Shown: one piece after another, positions 9,211 to 16,513 of the stretch | Layout: each line of letters opens with the position of its first letter | Position numbering within the stretch: the first letter of the stretch is position 1 | Assembly: GCA_013792055.1 (NCBI GenBank) | Contig: VMSQ01000214.1 | Coordinates: forward strand, 1 to 39,444 | Source: Desulfobacteraceae bacterium | GTDB lineage: Bacteria; Desulfobacterota; Desulfobacteria; Desulfobacterales; ETH-SRB1 | Length of the DNA: 39,444 nt | Reading direction: 5' to 3' | The notes under the pieces: model-generated | The model's input: only the letters and a program-made list of their open reading frames with translations | What the model was told of the DNA's origin: nothing | Databases searched by the model: none | Made by a program: the position numbers and the translations under genes

Positions 9211-10161
9211 CTATTTCCCAGTCATTAAATCTTTAATTGATTGTTTGACCAAGCTAATCGCCTCAGGATGTCTCATTACCAGAATATTAGCTCCGGCAAG
9301 GAGTACACACTGAGCCGTTAAGGCCTCCATTAATATCCCTCTTTTACCCAGATCTCCCAATAACGGTGCTTCGGCTTCAGTTACTTTTACTTCTTTCGTT
9401 TTCCAAACTTCTTTTGCGAGATTAGAAATAATCGGGAACTGAAGTCTTTCATCTTCCTGAACCAGCGCTGCCATCCGAATTCGTTCCATTACACTGTAAC
9501 AATATTCAAGTCCATATCCCAGAGCACCGGTAGAAGGATCAATAATAATCTTTTCATCCGGCACATTTAAATTTCCTAAAAGTATATTGAGCTGTTTGGC
9601 AAGATTAATGTCGATCGGTGTTGATGCAACCACAGTATGCTTATAGGCTATTGCCGCTGCCCCAATCGCCCGATAGTTGCCCTCCACAACAGGACCTATA
9701 ATCAGGTTTTTACCTTCGCAAACTTCGCAAACCGCCTTCAATACCTCTGTATCCTTTTCGACATTTGCACATCCCCACACAATCAGTGGGACTTCCACTG
9801 CATCAGCGACTTTTTTAGTGATCTTAGCAGCCTCGTCAGCTGAAATATCCTTATCATTGGGATCGGTGCTGGCCAGTTGCAATGCAATCATTTCCGCCCC
9901 ATATGTGTCAATGCACTTACGAGCCCATGCAACAGGATCCTTAATAACATCAGCAAACGGTTCCAATGCTGTATCGGACCAGTCCTCTGGTTCACTGTCA
10001 TAAACCTCCATTGCTATCTTCGGAGTATAAGGCATTTCACCTTCAAAAAGATGAAACGAATAACACGATTCACCGCCAACAGTAACTGTGCTTCCTTCCC
10101 GTCCCAGCGGAATTTCTCTTATCTTCCCAGTGTAAGATACTTTTGGTACCTCAAAAGCCAT
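9211..10161 (-). CDS. acsD: Corrinoid iron-sulfur protein small (beta) subunit
   Basis: A 316-aa TIM-barrel partner of AcsC in the CoFeSP heterodimer; together they cradle the cobalamin. The N-terminus (KVSYTGKIREIPLG), ESCYSFHLFEGEMPYTPKIA and the DPSTGALGYGLEYCYSVMERIR stretch are characteristic of AcsD/CdhD. The length agrees with Moorella AcsD (about 320 aa). The start has a strong AAGGAGG seven bases upstream. It sits 13 bp after metF1 and 53 bp before acsB, so it is probably cotranscribed with both. I see nothing unusual. Confidence 0.93.
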   Translation of the reverse strand: MAFEVPKVSYTGKIREIPLGREGSTVTVGGESCYSFHLFEGEMPYTPKIAMEVYDSEPEDWSDTALEPFADVIKDPVAWARKCIDTYGAEMIALQLASTDPNDKDISADEAAKITKKVADAVEVPLIVWGCANVEKDTEVLKAVCEVCEGKNLIIGPVVEGNYRAIGAAAIAYKHTVVASTPIDINLAKQLNILLGNLNVPDEKIIIDPSTGALGYGLEYCYSVMERIRMAALVQEDERLQFPIISNLAKEVWKTKEVKVTEAEAPLLGDLGKRGILMEALTAQCVLLAGANILVMRHPEAISLVKQSIKDLMTGK

Positions 10162-10174
10162 TATTCTTTCCTCC

Positions 10175-11050
10175 TTATATACCTGCTTGATCCAATACAG
10201 CAGGAATCATTTTCTCCCAGCCAAGTGCCATAATATGTACGCCCTGGCATAGATTTTTCAGTCTTTTTACTATACGAGCTGCAATCTCAACTGATTTTTT
10301 AACTTTATCTTTTGTATCTGTCATTTCTTTTATCAAAGGAATAGGCACAAAGACTCCTGCCACATTCTTGTTCATGAACCTTGCCATACCTGCTGATTTC
10401 AGCAATATGACTCCGCCTATAATCGGGACTTTAAACCCCTCTACCCGCCTTATAAACTTCTCAAAAAGATCTATATCATAAACCGCCTGAGTTTGAAAGA
10501 ACTTGGCACCCGCCTCAATCTTTTTCTCCATCTTCATAATCTGCAAATCCAGAGCTGCTTCGTTGTCTGCTCCTGGGTTAACCACCGCTCCAGGGAGAAA
10601 CTCGGGAGCCCCTTTCAATTCGTTCCCTGCCATATCATAACCGGAATTCAGTTTGCCAATCATTTCCAGAAGCGAGACAGAATCAAGATCAAAAACCGGT
10701 TTTGCATGAGGATGGTCGCCCATAGTCGGGTGGTCACCTGTTAAGGCAAGCACATTTCTAATCCCAAGGACCCAAGCACTCAGGAGATCTGATTGAAGGG
10801 CCAGGCGATTCCGGTCCCTTCCGGTCATCTGGAAAATGGGATCGATACCCATATCGGTCAATAAATGAGAAAAAGCCATGGAGCCAAGGCGCATTACCGA
10901 ACTCTGCAAATCCGTGACATTGATGGCATCCACCCGATCTTTGATAATATCTGCAGCTTTCAATAAATGCTCTACATCAGTTCCCTTGCCGGGTCCAACT
11001 TCAGCAGTCACCAGAAATTTCCCTGATTCTAGGCTTTCTCTAAAACTCAT
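10175..11050 (-). CDS. metF: Methylenetetrahydrofolate reductase, copy 1
   Basis: A 291-aa flavin-dependent TIM barrel that interconverts methylene-THF and methyl-THF. Family signatures seen: VTAEVGPGKGTD, DAINVTDLQ, MTGRDRNRLALQSDLLSAWVLGIRNVLALTGDHP (substrate/flavin region) and the C-terminal GVHIMALGWE. It follows metV1 by 32 bp; the MetV-MetF pair with upstream mvhD and hdrA genes matches the gene set of the Moorella MetFV-HdrABC-MvhD complex. The physiological electron donor or acceptor is therefore probably not simply NAD(P)H. MetF2 (21264-22181) is a clearly diverged paralogue. Confidence 0.92.
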   Translation of the reverse strand: MSFRESLESGKFLVTAEVGPGKGTDVEHLLKAADIIKDRVDAINVTDLQSSVMRLGSMAFSHLLTDMGIDPIFQMTGRDRNRLALQSDLLSAWVLGIRNVLALTGDHPTMGDHPHAKPVFDLDSVSLLEMIGKLNSGYDMAGNELKGAPEFLPGAVVNPGADNEAALDLQIMKMEKKIEAGAKFFQTQAVYDIDLFEKFIRRVEGFKVPIIGGVILLKSAGMARFMNKNVAGVFVPIPLIKEMTDTKDKVKKSVEIAARIVKRLKNLCQGVHIMALGWEKMIPAVLDQAGI

Positions 11051-11082
11051 AGTCGCACCCTTACAGTAACAGTAGCCATAAC

Positions 11083-11754
11083 TTATGTGGTCTCAACCTC
11101 CCGCAAATCTTCTCTTACCACTCTGCCTGGATGAACTGGCCAGTCCTTCACCTGCGGCTTCTGTTTCAGATAATGCAACCTGTTCAATCGTTTGAGAGCA
11201 TGGTAGATCTCCTGCCAGGCACAGGGTTGATCTTTTGAGACTTCGCATTTCCCCTCAGAAGCCCCACCACATGGTCCGTTCAGAAGTCCCTTGGCACAAA
11301 GAGTCACGGGACAGATACCTGCTGTTCTCCCTAAAACGCAGTCTCCACAGGCTAAACATGCCTCTGTCCAAACACCATGTTCTTCCGCTATCCCTGTAAA
11401 GTTTGTGTTCAATGCGGGTAGTACAAGCTTATCAGGAAATAATTTTGCTACAGTTTGGACGCCAGCTCCGCAGGCCATAGATAGAACAACATCATATTGA
11501 TTGGCCATCTTCTCCAAGATGGGTCTAATGCTTTCCGGTTCACACTGCAATTCTGTTGAAGCTTCGATAGTTATGACTTTCCTCCCTTTCTGTTTTCTGT
11601 CCATGCGGATAAGGGTTGATAATGTTTTCACCTCTTTAGGTCCTCCGGCACAACAGACTGTTACACAGCCTTTGCATCCTAGAACAAGGATCCTCTCAAA
11701 ATCTTCAATCATTCCCAAGAGCTCTTCCATTGGTTTTCTTTCGCCTACTATCAT
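11083..11754 (-). CDS. metV: MetV, cysteine-rich partner of methylene-THF reductase, copy 1
   Basis: A small protein that binds MetF and links it to Hdr-type electron carriers. The cysteine clusters are LGCKGCVTVCCAGG near the N-terminus and, after about residue 130, ACLACGDC...GICPVTLCAKGLLNGPCGG...GKC, which probably bind Fe-S and/or Zn. I chose the ATG at 11754 (MIVGERKP), two codons inside the track's GTG, because GAGAGG lies correctly upstream and MetV2 also begins MIVG. It is 223 aa. It sits 10 bp after mvhD and 32 bp before metF1. Confidence 0.88.
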   Translation of the reverse strand: MIVGERKPMEELLGMIEDFERILVLGCKGCVTVCCAGGPKEVKTLSTLIRMDRKQKGRKVITIEASTELQCEPESIRPILEKMANQYDVVLSMACGAGVQTVAKLFPDKLVLPALNTNFTGIAEEHGVWTEACLACGDCVLGRTAGICPVTLCAKGLLNGPCGGASEGKCEVSKDQPCAWQEIYHALKRLNRLHYLKQKPQVKDWPVHPGRVVREDLREVETT

Positions 11755-11764
11755 ATGCACCTCT

Positions 11765-12184
11765 CTAGGATCTGCTCTTGTTCAAAGGGCTATGGCCTAT
11801 TTTCTTTATAGCTTCTGTCATTTCTAAGGCCACATTAGCAAACTTGGTTCCTTCGGCGGCTGACATAAAATACATCTGCACCCGCTCAGGTTCTATATTT
11901 ATCTCGCTTAGCAAATCTTTCACGTACTGAACCCTTTTCTCGGCCTTATAATTGCCTCTGATAAAATGACACGTCCCTTTCAAACATCCAGCCACATATA
12001 CACCATCCGAACCATCTTCTAAAGCCATGAGGATATGATTAACGCTTACTCTACCCGTACATGGCACCTTGATAATCCTGATGTTTGGAGGATACTGAAT
12101 CCTTGATGACCCAGCCAGATCAGCGGCCGCATAACTGCAGTAATGACAACTAAACACAGCGATAAGAGGTTCAAAGTTGTCCAT
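11765..12184 (-). CDS. mvhD: MvhD-type 2Fe-2S electron-transfer subunit (module 1)
   Basis: A 139-aa stand-alone MvhD-like protein. In methanogens MvhD joins hydrogenase to HdrA. Here no hydrogenase exists, so it likely joins HdrA to MetFV or to the GltD-type input module. The cysteines of the family are intact: SCHYCSYAAADLAG, VPCTGRVS and AGCLKGTCHF. The C-terminus ends in the typical (I/L)GxSPLNK. It lies 18 bp after the split HdrA C-terminal gene and 10 bp before metV1. AGGAG lies about eight bases from the ATG. Confidence 0.9.
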   Translation of the reverse strand: MDNFEPLIAVFSCHYCSYAAADLAGSSRIQYPPNIRIIKVPCTGRVSVNHILMALEDGSDGVYVAGCLKGTCHFIRGNYKAEKRVQYVKDLLSEINIEPERVQMYFMSAAEGTKFANVALEMTEAIKKIGHSPLNKSRS

Positions 12185-12202
12185 TAACCCTGCTCCTGAT
12201 CC

Positions 12203-13876
12203 CTATGATGCAAGCAATGCTTCACATGCTGCCATGATCTGCTTGTCGCTAATATATTTAAATTCGATGGCCTCAGCCGGACACTCGGCAACGCAGATAC
12301 CACACCCCTGGCATTGCATAGGCTCTATTTCAGCCCTGCCCCGTTCATTTATATAAGGAACATTATATGGACAGACCTTGATACAGGTAAAACAAGTGGA
12401 ACACAATTCTTCTTGAACAGAAGCGACCGTACCCACCCTTTCAATGGTATCATGCGATAGAGTAATACATGCCCGTGACGCGGCTCCTAATGCTTGACAA
12501 GTAGCCTCACGGACAGTTGCCGGATAACGGGCATTGCCGCACAAATAGATGCCATTGAAAGCAAAATCCAGGGGACTAAGCTTGGCATGTGCTTCCAAAA
12601 AGAATTTATTTCCATTGATTGGGACCTTCAGTATTCTTGAAATACTCTCAGCATCATCGTGAGCCACAATAGGTGTTGAAAGCACCACCAGGTCTGCCGG
12701 CAAAAAAATTTCCTTGCCCATTGCAGGATGATAGATTTTCACTTTGCCATTTTCAACAACAGGTGGGGTATCCGGCCTATACCTGATAAACCTGACACCC
12801 GCTTCTCTGGCCTTAAGTAAAAGTGCTTCGTTTTCCACTCCATAGGCCTGGATATCGCGAAACAGAACGAAAATCTTAGCGTCTTTAATAATATCTTTTA
12901 AATAAAGGCAGTTCTTGATAGCTACCATGCAACAGATGCGGGAACAATAGTTGCGCTCAGGAATGCGGGCACCTGCGCATTGGATCATCACGATACTCTT
13001 GGCCTCAATGTCTCTTTTTTTTAATTTTATCTCAAGTTCAGACTGGGTGATTACATTTTTCCCATCATAGTTGAACAGGCCCTCAGGCCTCAAGGGAATA
13101 CCACCGGTAGCCACTATAATAACTCCGACTTTGCAGGTATAGGAGTCATTGCCACATGAAAATCTTACTGAGAAATTTCCCACATAGCCCGTAACTTCTT
13201 CAAGTATAGCGGAAGTAAAATATTTAATGCGTTTATTCTTCTTGATGGCCGCAATCTTTTCTTCGATCAACTCAGAGGCAGCTACGTTAGCAGGGGCTAT
13301 CTTGTGTAGATGCCTTAACAGGCCGCCCATGTTTTCCTCTTTTTCTATAAGAATAACCTCAAAGCCTTGATCGGCTAATGCCAACGCTGACGTCATGCCT
13401 GCAATCCCAGATCCAATAACCAAAGTAAGGGGTTCGACCTTTGATTTAAATGTCTCAATCGGTTCCAAAAAAGCAGCCTTGGCAACCGCCATCCGAATAA
13501 GGTCTCCGGCTTTAGCCTGGGCAGCATCCTTGTTGTGCCTGTGCACCCAGGAGCAATGCTCCCGAATATTGACCATTTCAAACAGAAAGGGATTAATACC
13601 TGCCTCCTTGCATGAGGCCCTGAACAGGGGCTCGTGGGTACGGGGCGTACAGGCAGCCACGACAACCCGGTTCAAGTTATTATCTTTGACAGCTTTCTTT
13701 ATTGCGGATGTGCCTGTTTCAGCACAAGTAAACAGATTGGCCTGTGCTGTTACCACATTTGGTAAAGCTTTGGCGTACTCACATAAGCCTTTAATGTCAA
13801 GAACGCCGGCGATATTGATGCCGCAGTGACAAATAAAGACCCCTATTCTAAGTTCTGTGTTCACTTTATTTTCCAC
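12203..13876 (-). CDS. hdrA: HdrA-like flavoprotein, second half of a split HdrA
   Basis: 557 aa. It begins with the HdrA internal domain GVFICHCGINIAGVLD, continues through VAACTPRTHEPLF and CSWVH, then a FAD fold (LVIGSGIAGMTSALALADQGF), and ends with two 4Fe-4S motifs (CSTCFTCIKVCP, CQGCGICVAECP). It lines up with the second half of the 1009-aa HdrA at 29730-32759. The start is a GTG at 13876 with no good Shine-Dalgarno, 20 bp after the stop of its partner, so translation may be coupled. Predicted role: the electron-distributing FAD/Fe-S hub of the module 1 complex. Confidence 0.88.
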   Translation of the reverse strand: MENKVNTELRIGVFICHCGINIAGVLDIKGLCEYAKALPNVVTAQANLFTCAETGTSAIKKAVKDNNLNRVVVAACTPRTHEPLFRASCKEAGINPFLFEMVNIREHCSWVHRHNKDAAQAKAGDLIRMAVAKAAFLEPIETFKSKVEPLTLVIGSGIAGMTSALALADQGFEVILIEKEENMGGLLRHLHKIAPANVAASELIEEKIAAIKKNKRIKYFTSAILEEVTGYVGNFSVRFSCGNDSYTCKVGVIIVATGGIPLRPEGLFNYDGKNVITQSELEIKLKKRDIEAKSIVMIQCAGARIPERNYCSRICCMVAIKNCLYLKDIIKDAKIFVLFRDIQAYGVENEALLLKAREAGVRFIRYRPDTPPVVENGKVKIYHPAMGKEIFLPADLVVLSTPIVAHDDAESISRILKVPINGNKFFLEAHAKLSPLDFAFNGIYLCGNARYPATVREATCQALGAASRACITLSHDTIERVGTVASVQEELCSTCFTCIKVCPYNVPYINERGRAEIEPMQCQGCGICVAECPAEAIEFKYISDKQIMAACEALLAS

Positions 13877-13896
13877 ATAATTAAAATTGCGCAGTT

Positions 13897-15351
13897 TTAT
13901 CCCAGCCCCTTCACGGTCTGGGCGGCCATTGAAGCAGCCGCACTTGCCATGGACACTGATGAAGGTATATCCATCGGCCCATTAGCACAACCACATACAA
14001 AGATACCTTTGGCAGAAGTAGTGGTCGGTTTATTCGGATCTGTTTTAACAAAACCGCTTTGATCTGAATCAAAACCCATGATGTTAGCCAATTTTTCAAT
14101 ACCTTTGCTCGGCACACAGGCCGTTGCCAACACAATCAGATCAAAGGGAAGCTTTTTAACTTTTCGTGCATCCATATCTTCACACCATATAACAGGTCTG
14201 CCGTGGTCATCCTGGTTTATCTCCGCGACCCGGCCACGAACGAATTGGATGCCATACTCCGCCCCCCCCCTCAGGAAATATTCATGAAATTCTTTTCCAT
14301 AAGCTCTCATATCTGTAAAGAATATAGTAGACCTGATTTCTGAACCATGCTCCGTGGAAACAATAGCCTCCTTGACCGAGTGCATGCAACCATAACTACA
14401 GCAATGAGCGTTATATCTAAGATCACGAGAGCCTACGCACTGGACGAACGCGATGTCTTTGACATCACCCAACGCCGCTTCCTTGGCTTTTAAACCTGAT
14501 AGTCTTTCATCCAATGCTGCCAAAGTTTTGCGAGCTTCGTCAGTGGACCCCTGGTTTTTCTTCTCCAGGCTCTTTAACCGTGCCTTGGCCTTCTTGATTT
14601 TCTTTTCCGTTTGTTTGATTTCAGCTTTGATATTCAGGCTGGATGGACGTTCCAGGTGTCCCCTTGTGGGTCCGCTCGCATTCAGGAGCCGTTCAAATTC
14701 CAAGGCCGTAATCACATCGGCAATAGTACCGTATCCATAAGATTTAATATCTGACGGGTCAAACACCTCGAAGCCTGTTGCCACGATAATGGCTCCCACG
14801 TTGAGCTCGAAAACAATGTCCTTCTGTTCGTAATCAATAGCCTCTGCTTCGCAAATCTTGGCACAAATTTTACATTTTTTGCCCTGAAAAACGCGGCAGA
14901 CACTATCATCAATAGTATATACGGAAGGGATACCTTGAGGAAAGTATTTGTAGATTGCCCTCCTTGTCCCCAAGCCCATATTGAATTGATCCGGAACAAT
15001 CACTGGACACTTCTCGGCACATAGACCACAGGCAGTACATTTGTCTTCATCAATATAGCGAGCCTTCTTTTTAATCTTTACCATGAAGTTACCAGCTTCT
15101 CCATCGACTGCTTCAACTTCTGAATAAGTCAATAAGTGGGTATTGGGATGCCGCTCTACCTCGAAAAGCTTCGGGCCCATAATACAGATAGAGCAGTCAT
15201 TGGTCGGAAAGGTCTTGTCCAGTTGTGCCATTTTCCCGCCAATACTTGGAAGACGTTCCAGCAGATAAACAGTTATGCCCTGATCCGCCAAATCCAGGCA
15301 CGCTTGTATCCCCGCGATACCACCGCCAATTACCAGAACGTCTTTACTCAT
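13897..15351 (-). CDS. hdrA: HdrA-like flavoprotein, first half of a split HdrA, with a coiled-coil insertion
   Basis: 484 aa. N-terminal FAD fold (VLVIGGGIAGIQACLDLADQG), the HdrA cluster motif NDCSICIMGPKLFEVERHPN, then ferredoxin cysteines CTACGLCAEKCP and a further CKICAKICEAEAI motif. Residues about 237-298 are a Lys/Glu-rich, heptad-like insertion (KQTEKKIKKAKARLKSLEKK) absent from the other two HdrA proteins here. It ends with the motif typical of the close of the first HdrA module (PMDIPSSVSMASAAASM). Together with the next gene it rebuilds a full HdrA. AGGTGAGG lies upstream of the ATG. Confidence 0.88.
   Translation of the reverse strand: MSKDVLVIGGGIAGIQACLDLADQGITVYLLERLPSIGGKMAQLDKTFPTNDCSICIMGPKLFEVERHPNTHLLTYSEVEAVDGEAGNFMVKIKKKARYIDEDKCTACGLCAEKCPVIVPDQFNMGLGTRRAIYKYFPQGIPSVYTIDDSVCRVFQGKKCKICAKICEAEAIDYEQKDIVFELNVGAIIVATGFEVFDPSDIKSYGYGTIADVITALEFERLLNASGPTRGHLERPSSLNIKAEIKQTEKKIKKAKARLKSLEKKNQGSTDEARKTLAALDERLSGLKAKEAALGDVKDIAFVQCVGSRDLRYNAHCCSYGCMHSVKEAIVSTEHGSEIRSTIFFTDMRAYGKEFHEYFLRGGAEYGIQFVRGRVAEINQDDHGRPVIWCEDMDARKVKKLPFDLIVLATACVPSKGIEKLANIMGFDSDQSGFVKTDPNKPTTTSAKGIFVCGCANGPMDIPSSVSMASAAASMAAQTVKGLG
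14457..14643 (-). other. Coiled-coil-like insertion within split HdrA N-half
   Basis: This segment encodes residues about 237-298 of the 484-aa HdrA half. It is rich in Lys and Glu with a hydrophobic heptad pattern. It replaces the short linker (RPSDEKHPK-type) found in the two fused HdrA proteins between the ASGP and QCVGSRD motifs. It may be a dimerisation or docking arm; that is inference. Confidence 0.6.
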
Positions 15352-15373
15352 ATGACCTCACCTAATGTCACTC

Positions 15374-16513
15374 CTAAATATTCATGGCCGAAGCCATCAC
15401 ATGAGTTAAGTCCTTAACTTCCATTTCTATATCGCTGGAAGATAAAGCACACGTAAAATGAATGTTACACTTTGGACAGGCAGTGATCAATGTATCTGCT
15501 CCTGTAGCTTTTGCCTCCTTAATTCTGTCCATTTGGATTTGCTTGGAATAACTGGAACAATTGGCCCAGCAACTTACCCCGCAGCAAACAGAACTTTCCC
15601 GGTTGCGCTCCATTTCCTTCAGTTTCATGCCTGGTATGCTGGCAATGATTTTCCGTGGAGCCTCGTAAATGCCGGCCATTCTTCCCAGCCTGCACGGGTC
15701 ATGATACGTCACTGTAGACTCAACAGGTGACAGATTAAAGGCATTGTTTGTGATTTTGTCGCTAATAAAATCATAAAAATGAATGATCTCAAAGTCTAAC
15801 TCTCCGAAATAAAGAGGATAATAAGTCTTAAAAGTAAGATATCCTTCAGGGCAACCAAATATAACTTTTTTACAACCACAGCGCTTTATCAATTCTATGT
15901 TGAAGGCTGCCAACTCCTTAAATAAATCCACATTGCCGTTCCATAGCATGTCGTGGCCGCAACAGCGTTCCTCATTTCTGACTACAGGATCGATCCCAAG
16001 TCTGTTGAGTATCTTTAACATACTGCCGGCAGAGCCAAGCGGAGAAACACCAAGTTCCCTGAAAACGACATCAAGATAAGGAAGACATCCTACAAACAGA
16101 AAGTACTCGCCCTCATCCTGAATCCTGCCGGCTTCCCGCGCCCAAGCGGTCTTGCTCTGTGGCATACCTGCAGTCTGCATTTGAACAAGGGTCTGAGTAA
16201 TCCCGTCGTGAGCATATCTGGTTTTGTTTCCAATCCTAAACGCTTCTTCGCGCACAGCTCTAACAAATTCAAGATATTCCACCTTGGAAGGGCACCTTTC
16301 AAGACAACGGGCGCATGTCAGGCATGACCAAATATCCTCCTCTCTCAAAGACTCTTCCTCCATGTCCAAATCAGCACTGAGGATAAGTCTTCCTATCATC
16401 TGTCGAGGTGAAAAACTAGGCAACACCCTTGAAACGGGACAACTCCCAGTACATATCCCGCAATCCTGGCATAAAGACACCCTGGTTTTTTTGATCAGCC
16501 CTTGAATACTCAT
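15374..16513 (-). CDS. HdrC-HdrB fusion (HdrD-like), two 4Fe-4S plus two CCG domains
   Basis: 379 aa. The N-terminal HdrC part has CQDCGICTGSCP and CLTCARCLERCP. The C-terminal HdrB part has two CCG domains, GCLPYLD...ERCCGHD...GCPEGY and DPCRLGR...SVCCGVSC...CPKC. The second CCG motif is complete; the first ends CPEG where CxxC is usual. In methanogens HdrBC reduces heterodisulfide. Bacterial homologues sit in MetFV, lactate or other redox complexes, so the true substrate is open. It is the only HdrB-type protein in the window. Its ATG overlaps the preceding stop by 4 bp, indicating coupled translation, with AGGA upstream. Confidence 0.85.
   Translation of the reverse strand: MSIQGLIKKTRVSLCQDCGICTGSCPVSRVLPSFSPRQMIGRLILSADLDMEEESLREEDIWSCLTCARCLERCPSKVEYLEFVRAVREEAFRIGNKTRYAHDGITQTLVQMQTAGMPQSKTAWAREAGRIQDEGEYFLFVGCLPYLDVVFRELGVSPLGSAGSMLKILNRLGIDPVVRNEERCCGHDMLWNGNVDLFKELAAFNIELIKRCGCKKVIFGCPEGYLTFKTYYPLYFGELDFEIIHFYDFISDKITNNAFNLSPVESTVTYHDPCRLGRMAGIYEAPRKIIASIPGMKLKEMERNRESSVCCGVSCWANCSSYSKQIQMDRIKEAKATGADTLITACPKCNIHFTCALSSSDIEMEVKDLTHVMASAMNI

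Noticed and set aside
13395-13829. Plus-strand 144-aa ORF opposite the HdrA C-half
   Set aside because: Shadow of a conserved minus-strand gene; low-complexity composition and no family features.
12203-15351. Frameshifted or broken hdrA pseudogene
   Set aside because: The break lies in an interdomain linker; both ORFs have complete domains, their own stop and start, and a 20-bp gap.
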